Assembly: GCA_021815245.1 (NCBI GenBank)
Contig: JAKAHF010000208.1
Location: 1 to 5,360, forward strand
DNA from: Actinomycetes bacterium
GTDB taxonomy: Bacteria > Actinomycetota > Thermoleophilia > RBG-16-64-13
DNA: 5,360 bases
Direction: 5' to 3'
The notes under the pieces are model-generated. The model had not been told where the DNA came from, searched no databases, and saw only the letters and a list, made by a program, of their open reading frames with translations. The translations under genes and the position numbers were made by a program. Below, piece by piece: positions 1 to 4,986 of the stretch (its first letter is position 1; every line of letters begins with the position of its first letter).

Positions 1-617
1 ACTTCGCCCACGAGTTCCGGGTCGAGCGCTGACGTCGGCTCGTCGAAGAGCATCAACTTGGGTTTCATGGCCAGGGCCCGGGCGATAGCCACCCGTTGCT
101 GCTGGCCCCCGGAGAGCTGGCCCGGGTAGACGTCGAGCTTCGCCTCGAGACCGACCTCGCAGAGTAGCTTCTCGGCTTCGGCCTCAGCCTGCTTCCTGGG
201 GACTCTCTTGACATGAACAGGGGAGAGCATGACGTTCTGTATGGCCGTGAGGTGCGGGAAGAGGTTGAAGCGCTGAAACACCATGCCGATGTTGGCACGC
301 TGCTTCGAGACGTCGCGTGGGTGCATCTCGTGGAGAACGTCGCCCTTCTGCCGGTAGCCCATCAATTCTCCGTCGACCCAGAGGCGGCCGGCATCGATCT
401 TCTCGAGGTGGTTGATGCATCGCAGGAGGGTCGATTTGCCCCCACCCGACGGACCGAGGAGAACGAAAGTCTGTCCGGGTTGGATGACGATATCGATGCC
501 CCTCAAGACGTCGAGCTTGCCAAACGACTTCCAAACCTGCTCGGCCTTCACCATGGGCTGGCCCGACGTCGTCACGGGTAGACCGTCGGTCAGATGATGG
601 GTGGAGAGATCAGGCAT
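1..617 (-). CDS. Polar amino acid ABC transporter ATP-binding protein (3' end cut off by window)
   Basis: This is the ATPase subunit of an amino acid importer of the GlnQ/HisP type; it hydrolyses ATP on the cytoplasmic face to drive the permease encoded just upstream. The 205 codons visible contain, in order, Walker [10 protein letters not shown] (residues 55-63), the Q-loop in [12 protein letters not shown] (Q115), the ABC signature LSGGQQQR (168-175), Walker B LMLFDEP (188-194) and the D-loop SALD (196-199). A roughly 20-residue insert before the Q-loop is usual in amino acid importer ATPases. The H-loop His and about 40-55 C-terminal residues lie beyond base 1. I chose the ATG at 617 because it overlaps the permease stop (ATGCCTGA, 8 nt), the pattern of a coupled operon. 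The ATG at 554 is also in frame and would remove a 21-residue N-terminal extension that is not part of the ATPase fold; no clear Shine-Dalgarno sequence separates the two choices. Family assignment is very secure; the exact substrate cannot be read from this subunit. Confidence 0.96.
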   Translation of the reverse strand, partial: MPDLSTHHLTDGLPVTTSGQPMVKAEQVWKSFGKLDVLRGIDIVIQPGQTFVLLGPSGGGKSTLLRCINHLEKIDAGRLWVDGELMGYRQKGDVLHEMHPRDVSKQRANIGMVFQRFNLFPHLTAIQNVMLSPVHVKRVPRKQAEAEAEKLLCEVGLEAKLDVYPGQLSGGQQQRVAIARALAMKPKLMLFDEPTSALDPELVGE

Positions 618-1605
618 CCCAGTTCCCAGGTTCGTTGAGGTCGTGGCTCATTCGCTGCACGCGCTTGAGCGCCCTCTTCTCGGCGGTCTCGGTCTCGTTG
701 GTGCCGAAACCCCTGCCGAAGTAGCGCTCGAGATAGTGCTGCCCGATGGTGAAGATCGTTGTGAGGATGAGGTACCAAATGCAGCCGATCATGAGGCGCG
801 GCATGATCTTCAGGTCTTGCGAGTAGAGGATGGTGAGATTGGTCATCAACTCCCTACCCGCGATGACCATGACCAGCGCCGTGGTCTTGAGCATCGAGAT
901 CGTCTCGTTGCCCATCGTCGGAATGATGACCCGCATGGCCTGCGGTAGGACGATACGGCGCATGGTCTGGGGGAACGAGAGGCCGAGAGACTCCGCCGCT
1001 TCAGTCTGTCCCCTGTCGACAGAGATGATGCCGGCCCGTACCAACTCGGCTGCATAGGCCGCCTCGTTGAGTCCAAGCGCGAGGATCGACGCCATGAAGA
1101 CTCCGATCCACACGTTCGTGTCGAGACCGCCCCAGATCAGGCCGGTGAACGGCAGGGTTGTGAAGAGGTGGGGGAAGAGGATGGCGAAGTTGCCCCAGAG
1201 TAGGATCTGCACGAGCACCGGCGTCCCGCGGAAGAACCAGATGTAGAACCACGCCATTGATGAAAGCACGTAGTTCTTGGACAGCCTCATAACGGCGAGG
1301 ATAGTCCCGCCGATCATGCCGATGCCCATCGCGATGAACGTCAGTTCGATGGTCCGCAGAAGACCGCGCAGCACAACCGCGCTGAACATCCCATCCCATA
1401 CCGTCTTCCACATGAGATGTTCGTTGCGCGCCAGAGAGTAGATCAGCGCGATGAAGATGTAGAGAATGACAACCGCGGCGACCCAGCGGCCCCAATGGCG
1501 TATTGGGACCGCTTTGATCGCCGCGGGTCGTGAGTCGAGCCCGTTGGGCTTGCGGTTGTTGACTACCGCCGGCGCGTCCGCGCGTGCTGGGTCAACAGGC
1601 TTCAC
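610..1605 (-). CDS. Polar amino acid ABC transporter permease (HisM/GlnP family)
   Basis: This 331-residue inner-membrane protein is the translocation subunit of the importer. After a hydrophilic N-terminal stretch of about 40 residues come TM1 (about 41-58), TM2 (about 84-107), a segment ending in [11 protein letters not shown] (123-133) typical of this family, further membrane helices, and the EAA loop [13 protein letters not shown] (181-193) with [16 protein letters not shown] (195-210) that docks on the ATPase. The last helix is near 270-290, followed by a charged cytoplasmic tail. The start is GTG at 1605: it is the only usual start codon between the preceding in-frame stop and TM1. AAGGA lies only 2 nt before it, too close for ordinary initiation, so reinitiation after the binding-protein stop, 9 nt upstream, is likely. 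Its stop overlaps the ATPase start. The N-terminal extension is longer than in minimal HisM proteins, and a single permease gene implies a homodimer. Family is certain; substrate is inferred from the neighbours. Confidence 0.96.
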   Translation of the reverse strand: MKPVDPARADAPAVVNNRKPNGLDSRPAAIKAVPIRHWGRWVAAVVILYIFIALIYSLARNEHLMWKTVWDGMFSAVVLRGLLRTIELTFIAMGIGMIGGTILAVMRLSKNYVLSSMAWFYIWFFRGTPVLVQILLWGNFAILFPHLFTTLPFTGLIWGGLDTNVWIGVFMASILALGLNEAAYAAELVRAGIISVDRGQTEAAESLGLSFPQTMRRIVLPQAMRVIIPTMGNETISMLKTTALVMVIAGRELMTNLTILYSQDLKIMPRLMIGCIWYLILTTIFTIGQHYLERYFGRGFGTNETETAEKRALKRVQRMSHDLNEPGNWDA

Positions 1606-1614
1606 AATCCTTGA

Positions 1615-2607
1615 CTAGGCTCCGGATCCGGTTCCGGCGTTGACGGTCGCCTTGTCCCAGGGCTGGATGCCGTAGTGATCGATGATCTTCATGTAGGTGC
1701 CGTCGTCCATGAGGGCCTGCAGGGCCTTCTGGATCGCGTCACGAAGGCCGGCATTCTCCTTGCCAACGGCGATGCCATCGGGCTGGGTCTCCCAGCCTGC
1801 GGGAGGATTCGGGTCCATGACGATCTCGAAGGTCTTGCCGTCATCAGTCATGAGGGCCACATAGCCACCGGTCGAGCTGTCGGTCAAGTCGCAGGCGACC
1901 TTGCCGCTCTGAACGGCGAGAAGGGCGGCCGGCTGATCGGGGAACTCGCTGATGGTCATCGCGGGCTTGCCTTCGGCCTTGAACTGCTCGTTGAGAGCGG
2001 CCAGCGCTTCAGCCTGGGTCGTTCCCTTTTCGCAGCCCACGTTCTTGCCGGCCAGGTCGGCGAAGGTCTTGATGCCCTCAGGGTTGCCACTGAGAACCAG
2101 GATGCCCGTGCCGTCCATGGCGTAGTCGACGAAATCGACTGTCTCCTGTCGCTTCTTGTTGTCGTACATGGCCGACATGGCGACATCGAGATTGCCCGCC
2201 TGGATGCCGATGAGGATGCTGTCGAACGAGGTCTTCACGAACTCGAACTTCACACCCATCTTGGCGCCCATGGCCTGGGCGAGGTCATAGTCGAAACCGG
2301 TGAACTGATCGGTCTCGCCCACGAACATCTCCCACGGCGGATAGGGGGAGTCACAACCGACCTTCACCACTCCACCCTTGTACTTGTCAGGCACCACGAT
2401 GGTGTCGTCGACCTTGATGCCCGCGACGATCGCGTTGATGTCGTAGGCGCCGCCCGCTGCCGTCGTATCGGTAGACGGCGCTACGGTGGTGTCGGTCGCA
2501 GGCGCGGCCGTCGTGGTCGTGGTCTCTTCGCCGCACGCCGCCAGCAGCGGCAGCAGGAGAAGCGCTACGACCAGCAGCGCGAGCAACCCGATGCGGTTCT
2601 TCTTCAT
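1615..2607 (-). CDS. Amino acid ABC transporter substrate-binding lipoprotein (family 3, canonical pocket)
   Basis: This 330-residue extracytoplasmic solute-binding protein captures the substrate and delivers it to the permease encoded 9 nt downstream. A signal peptide (KKNR, then a Leu-rich core) ends in the lipobox LLAAC with Cys25 as lipidation site. A Thr/Ala/Pro-rich tether follows (about 26-53). The family 3 domain begins near residue 80 with VKVGCDSPYPPWE and GFDYDLAQAMG (104-114). Compared from memory with HisJ/LAO-binding protein, the backbone-binding residues are largely kept: Asp86 (Asp11 there), Ser145 (Ser69), Arg153 in DNKKRQETVDF (Arg77), Thr197-Gln198 in GTTQ (Thr121-Gln122) and Asp243 in CDLTDSS (Asp161). 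This supports an alpha-amino acid ligand, but which one is not readable. The ATG at 2607 is chosen over an upstream in-frame start at 2643 because AGGAGGG lies 7 nt before it and the signal peptide then begins properly with MKKNR. Cys85, Cys192 and Cys239 are extra cysteines in the mature protein. Confidence 0.95.
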   Translation of the reverse strand: MKKNRIGLLALLVVALLLLPLLAACGEETTTTTAAPATDTTVAPSTDTTAAGGAYDINAIVAGIKVDDTIVVPDKYKGGVVKVGCDSPYPPWEMFVGETDQFTGFDYDLAQAMGAKMGVKFEFVKTSFDSILIGIQAGNLDVAMSAMYDNKKRQETVDFVDYAMDGTGILVLSGNPEGIKTFADLAGKNVGCEKGTTQAEALAALNEQFKAEGKPAMTISEFPDQPAALLAVQSGKVACDLTDSSTGGYVALMTDDGKTFEIVMDPNPPAGWETQPDGIAVGKENAGLRDAIQKALQALMDDGTYMKIIDHYGIQPWDKATVNAGTGSGA

Positions 2608-2614
2608 ACGATTT

Positions 2615-2621
2615 CCCTCCT
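2615..2621 (-). promoter_or_regulatory. Ribosome binding site AGGAGGG
   Basis: The strand reads AGGAGGG, ending 7 nt before the ATG at 2607. This near-perfect anti-16S match fixes the start of the canonical binding protein at 2607 rather than at the upstream in-frame start at 2643, which would add a 12-residue hydrophilic stretch in front of the signal peptide. Confidence 0.85.
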
Positions 2622-2691
2622 GAATCCCTTCTTCGAAGCCCACTGTACGGAGCAGGCGAAAGGCAGCCTACATCCGAAACGAACGTTAAAC

Positions 2692-2697
2692 ATTATA
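2692..2697 (-). promoter_or_regulatory. Candidate -10 box TATAAT upstream of the importer operon
   Basis: In the 132 nt between the two binding-protein genes, an A+T-rich island in otherwise G+C-rich DNA holds a perfect TATAAT on the minus strand. Initiation about 7 nt further on would give a leader of about 75-80 nt before the ATG at 2607. No good -35 box is found 16-18 nt upstream (CGGCCG at 17), and there is no TGn extension, so it might need an activator. A short palindrome AACGAACGTT (2678-2687) lies near the predicted transcript start. Confidence 0.45.
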
Positions 2698-2714
2698 TTG
2701 ATATCACAGAGTGC

Positions 2715-2727
2715 CGGCCGATGGCCG
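2715..2727. repeat. Short G+C hairpin after the divergent binding-protein gene
   Basis: CGGCC GAT GGCCG can fold into a 5-bp stem with a 3-nt loop, beginning 12 nt after the stop of the 2740-3627 gene. On the minus strand it is followed by GCACTC and not by a T-run, so it is at best a weak terminator or an mRNA end-stabilising stem. Its position between the two lipoprotein genes would let it lower read-through into the downstream operon. Confidence 0.25.
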
Positions 2728-2739
2728 ACGAAATGCCAG

Positions 2740-3627
2740 CTAATTGCCGGTGATGCCCCACTTGTCGCAGATCAGCTGGTAGACCCCGTCGGTGCGCAGT
2801 TCGGCGATGGCGGCGTCGATGGCGGTCAGGAGAGCGGCGTTCTCCTTCTTCAGGCCGAACGCGTAGCCTGTGCCCAGATCGATGCTGCCGGTGATGGAGA
2901 GCGTGGCCTTGTAGTCCTCATACGATTTGAGGATGTAGTCGCTCACCAGCCGCTCGATGACCACGGCGTTGAGTTTGCCCTCAGCCATATCGTCGAACGC
3001 GCCGAGGATGCGGTCGTACTGCTTGACCTGGACCCCCGATATCTTTGCGACTTCGACAGCGGCGAGCGTGCCTTTCTGTACGCCGACCGCCTTGCCTGAA
3101 AGACCCGTACCGTCGGTTATGGGGGTGTTGGTTGGCGTGGTGATGGCCAGCACGGCCGGTAGGTGCGGAGTTGTGAACGCCATCTGAGCCTGCAGCTCGG
3201 AGGTCACCACGAGAGCCGCCATGACGATGTCGTACAGGTTGTCGTCGGTGAGACCCGAGACGAGATCTCGGTAGTTGACGGCGACCACCTCGAGCTGGAG
3301 CCCCAGCTTCTTGGCCACAGCCGTGCAGAGATCGACATCAAAACCTTGATAGGAGCCATTCTTCCGCGCAAAGACGAGTGGAGGGAAGGCGGCATCGGAG
3401 CCGGCAAGCAACGAACCCGACTTGATGGTCTGCGGCGTGGTGATCGCGGTCGACTTCGTGATGGCCGCGATGGCCTGGTCGGCCGGAGTCTGCTGTCCCT
3501 CGACCGTGGTGGTGGTCGACTCGCTCGACGTGGTAGTCGTTGCGGTGAGCGAGCAGCCCGAAAGCGTGGCTCCGAGCAGCGCGAGCAGTATCACTATGAC
3601 GATGGGTACGACCCGCCCAGCTTTCAA
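2740..3627 (-). CDS. Divergent family 3 substrate-binding lipoprotein (altered ligand pocket)
   Basis: This 295-residue protein is a second extracytoplasmic binding protein of the amino acid importer class. It has a signal peptide ending in the lipobox LSGC (Cys25), then a Thr/Ser-rich tether (about 26-44), and a family 3 domain from about residue 68 with GFDVDLCTAVAKKLG (95-109) and a C-terminal helix AELRTDGVYQLICDKWGI. Most positions that hold the amino acid backbone in HisJ/LAO-type proteins differ: Ser-Ser becomes Ala137-Ala138, the Arg is Leu143-Leu145 region TSEL (Leu145), GTTQ becomes GTLA, and the Asp is Glu225 in VVIERL. Only the early Asp (Asp78) is kept. The reading frame is intact, so this looks like changed specificity rather than decay. 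I prefer the TTG at 3627: AAGGAGG sits 6 nt before it, whereas an in-frame ATG at 3633 directly abuts that sequence. It lies 132 nt upstream of the other binding-protein gene, on the same strand. It could feed the same permease, act as a sensor or scavenger, or bind a non-amino-acid ligand. Confidence 0.92.
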   Translation of the reverse strand: MKAGRVVPIVIVILLALLGATLSGCSLTATTTTSSESTTTTVEGQQTPADQAIAAITKSTAITTPQTIKSGSLLAGSDAAFPPLVFARKNGSYQGFDVDLCTAVAKKLGLQLEVVAVNYRDLVSGLTDDNLYDIVMAALVVTSELQAQMAFTTPHLPAVLAITTPTNTPITDGTGLSGKAVGVQKGTLAAVEVAKISGVQVKQYDRILGAFDDMAEGKLNAVVIERLVSDYILKSYEDYKATLSITGSIDLGTGYAFGLKKENAALLTAIDAAIAELRTDGVYQLICDKWGITGN

Positions 3628-3633
3628 CTCCAT

Positions 3634-3640
3634 CCTCCTT
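3634..3640 (-). promoter_or_regulatory. Ribosome binding site AAGGAGG that points to a TTG start
   Basis: The strand reads AAGGAGG, immediately followed by ATGGAGTTG. Spacing to the ATG is zero, too short for initiation, whereas spacing to the in-frame TTG at 3627 is 6 nt, close to ideal. This decides for a TTG start of the divergent binding protein; the signal peptide then begins MKAGR. Confidence 0.75.
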
Positions 3641-3670
3641 GTGGCTCCCCATCGGGTCGGCGAGAGTAAA

Positions 3671-3685
3671 GTGCATTATTAGCAC
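3671..3685. repeat. Small inverted repeat overlapping the -10 region
   Basis: GTGC ATTATTA GCAC forms an inverted repeat with 4-bp arms around an A+T-rich heptamer, directly over the candidate -10 of the divergent binding-protein gene. It sits in the divergent intergenic region, where an operator could control both directions. The arms are short, so chance is a real possibility. Confidence 0.25.
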
Positions 3686-3705
3686 GCAAACGTCTCACGT
3701 GTCGC
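3676..3705 (-). promoter_or_regulatory. Candidate promoter of the divergent binding-protein gene
   Basis: On the minus strand an extended -10 element, TGC followed by TAATAA (hexamer at 3676-3681), lies 18 nt downstream of GCGACA (3700-3705), which matches four of six bases of TTGACA. The transcript would start near 3669 and carry a leader of roughly 40 nt including AAGGAGG. The A+T-rich patch is distinct from its surroundings. It shares the short divergent region with the amrS promoter. Confidence 0.4.
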
Positions 3706-3726
3706 CTTTCGCAAGCCTCAGGTGGG

Positions 3727-3732
3727 TATACT
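3727..3732 (+). promoter_or_regulatory. amrS: Candidate -10 box TATACT of amrS, leaderless layout
   Basis: TATACT differs from TATAAT by one base and ends 10 nt before the amrS ATG at 3743. A transcript starting about 7 nt after it would begin within a few bases of the ATG, the arrangement known for leaderless genes in actinobacteria. The lack of any Shine-Dalgarno before this ATG agrees. No convincing -35 box is seen (GCCTTT at a 17-nt spacer). Confidence 0.5.
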
Positions 3733-3742
3733 CCTCCCTACC

Positions 3743-4846
3743 ATGAGCCGACCTCGCAGATCGACCCCTCCCGACAGTGCCGTCCTCGCCGGCGCCACAG
3801 CCCCGGCCAAGGATGCGCTGTTCTCTGAAAGCGCCGACGGCGGCAAGGTGCGCTGCACGCTGTGCCCGCACCTCTGCGTCATCAACGAGAACGATGAGGG
3901 CATCTGCAAGGCCCGGGGCGTGCGCGGCGGCCGGCTGGTCGCCCTGACCTACGCCCGTCCGGCCACTATCGTGAGCGACGAGATCGAGAAGAAGTCTTTG
4001 TTCCACTTCTTTCCGGGCACGCGGGCTCTCTCTCTTGGCGGCCACGGCTGCAACGTGCTGTGCAGCGGCTGCCCCAACTGGCAGATCTCTCACGCCAGCC
4101 CGCGCACCGAGACCGCTCGCCTACCCGTCCTCCTGCCCGACGATGCGGTGGCTATGGCGCGCAAGCACAAGCTTGGAGGGGTGGCGTTCACCTACAACGA
4201 ACCGGTGGTCTGGATCGAGTACGTACACGATGTGGCGGCGGCCTTCAGGGAGGCCGGGCTCTACACCGCGATAGTGACCGCTTCATTCTTGAACGAGGAA
4301 GCGCTCGACTACGTGGCTCCGGTCGTGGACGCTTTCAGATACGACCTCAAGGCGTTCGACAACTCGGGCTGGGCGAAGCTGAGCAGGGTCAAAGACGCCA
4401 CTCCCACTCTCGACATGGCCGTCCGAGCGAAGGAAGTTCACGGTTGTCACGTGGAGGTCGCCTCAAACGTGGTGCCCGATCTGAACGACGACGACGCGAG
4501 TCTGACCGGCATGGCACGCTTGGTGGTCGAGCGATTGGGGCAGAAGACCCCATGGCATGTCACCAGGTTCCTCCCCGACTACGAGCTGACCTACCTGCCT
4601 CCGACGCCCATCAAGACCTTGGAGCGCGGCCTTGAACTCGGCAAGAAAGCGGGACTCAAGTTCGTCTACGTCGGCAACGTGCCCGGCCATCCGGCCCGCG
4701 ACACTATCTGTCCCAACTGCGGCCGCACTACGATCAGGCGGGGCGAGCCCAAGGTGGAGCTCCTTTGCGTGCGTCAGGGCCTTTGCGCCATCTGCGGCGA
4801 AGACCTTGCCCTGGTCGGCGTGGGCGAATCGCCCGCCGGGCTCTAG
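3743..4846 (+). CDS. amrS: AmmeMemoRadiSam system radical SAM enzyme
   Basis: This 367-residue cytoplasmic protein belongs to the AmrS group, relatives of pyruvate formate-lyase activases found alongside AMMECR1 and Memo domain proteins; I do not assign a reaction. Domains in order: an N-terminal Cys module CTLCPHLC...GIC (Cys38, 41, 45, 55); the radical SAM cluster motif GCNVLCSGCPNWQIS with Cys103, Cys107 and Cys110 (CxxxCxxC) that would bind a 4Fe-4S cluster; TYNEPVVWIEY (150-160) and RYDLKAF (199-205), core strands of the barrel; TPWHVTRFLPDY (269-280); PPTPIKTLERG (286-296); VYVGNVPGH (308-316); and a C-terminal four-Cys element (Cys323, 326, 348, 351) resembling a zinc ribbon. Length matches the family. 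Deviations are Gly where an aromatic usually precedes the third cluster Cys, and Pro where Gln usually follows it. The ATG at 3743 is preferred to an in-frame GTG at 3722, which overlaps the candidate -10 hexamer. No Shine-Dalgarno is visible. It is divergent from the transporter genes, and partner genes are absent from the window. Confidence 0.93.
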   Translation: MSRPRRSTPPDSAVLAGATAPAKDALFSESADGGKVRCTLCPHLCVINENDEGICKARGVRGGRLVALTYARPATIVSDEIEKKSLFHFFPGTRALSLGGHGCNVLCSGCPNWQISHASPRTETARLPVLLPDDAVAMARKHKLGGVAFTYNEPVVWIEYVHDVAAAFREAGLYTAIVTASFLNEEALDYVAPVVDAFRYDLKAFDNSGWAKLSRVKDATPTLDMAVRAKEVHGCHVEVASNVVPDLNDDDASLTGMARLVVERLGQKTPWHVTRFLPDYELTYLPPTPIKTLERGLELGKKAGLKFVYVGNVPGHPARDTICPNCGRTTIRRGEPKVELLCVRQGLCAICGEDLALVGVGESPAGL

Positions 4847-4861
4847 CAGGTCGCATACCGC

Positions 4862-4908
4862 TCAGTTTCGCGGGGGCGCTCCGCGGTGTAGGATTGTCGC
4901 GAAAGTGA
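4862..4908. repeat. Imperfect 11-nt inverted repeat before the exported-protein gene
   Basis: TCAGTTTCGCG (4862-4872) and CGCGAAAGTGA (4898-4908) pair at 10 of 11 positions, with one G-G mismatch, around a 25-nt centre. Inside it a competing hairpin CGCGG (4869-4873) / CCGCG (4881-4885) with a 7-nt loop is possible. Neither is followed by a T-run on either strand, so a classical intrinsic terminator is unlikely. It could be an operator, a structured 5' leader for the downstream genes, or a Rho-type or bidirectional stop after amrS. Confidence 0.45.
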
Positions 4909-4929
4909 CTCTACCGGGGGCCGACCTTC

Positions 4930-4986
4930 ATGCCTGAAGTCAGAGACGACATAGCGACAGTCTTGGCTGACGCCGGGCCGCGATGA
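4930..4986 (+). CDS. Possible 18-codon leader ORF coupled to the downstream gene
   Basis: An ATG at 4930 opens an 18-residue frame, MPEVRDDIATVLADAGPR, whose TGA overlaps the ATG of the next gene as ATGA. A GGGGG run 9 nt upstream could serve as a weak ribosome binding site. The downstream gene has no Shine-Dalgarno sequence of its own, and its frame cannot be extended upstream beyond a TGA at 4968-4970, so ribosomes ending here could reinitiate there. The peptide is not hydrophobic, has no run of one residue that would suggest an attenuator, and I recognise no homologue. It may simply be a chance frame; the ATGA overlap and the missing downstream ribosome site are the only support. Confidence 0.35.
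   Translation: MPEVRDDIATVLADAGPR

Noticed and set aside
2475..2520. Thr-rich codon stretches after both lipoboxes as DNA repeats.
   Set aside because: They are low-complexity protein tethers, common in actinobacterial lipoproteins, and the DNA does not form exact tandem repeats.
2608..2643. In-frame start at 2643 adding twelve residues to the canonical binding protein.
   Set aside because: The perfect AGGAGGG at 2615-2621 and the standard signal peptide at 2607 decide against it.
2715..2727. The CGGCC/GGCCG stem as a Rho-independent terminator.
   Set aside because: The stem is only 5 bp and no T-run follows on either strand; kept only as a weak hairpin.
1675..3099. A 474-codon open frame on the plus strand, antisense to both binding-protein genes.
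   Set aside because: It runs across two well-supported genes and their intergenic gap, its product is rich in His, Arg and Gly without any domain, and such antisense frames are common in G+C-rich DNA.
2655..3712. CCTTTCGC occurring upstream of both the importer operon (opposite strand) and amrS.
   Set aside because: Only about 8 shared bases, in different orientation and position relative to the starts; consistent with chance.
3722..3742. GTG start at 3722 adding seven residues to AmrS.
   Set aside because: No ribosome site lies before it, it would overlap the TATACT box, and the added residues are not expected for the family.
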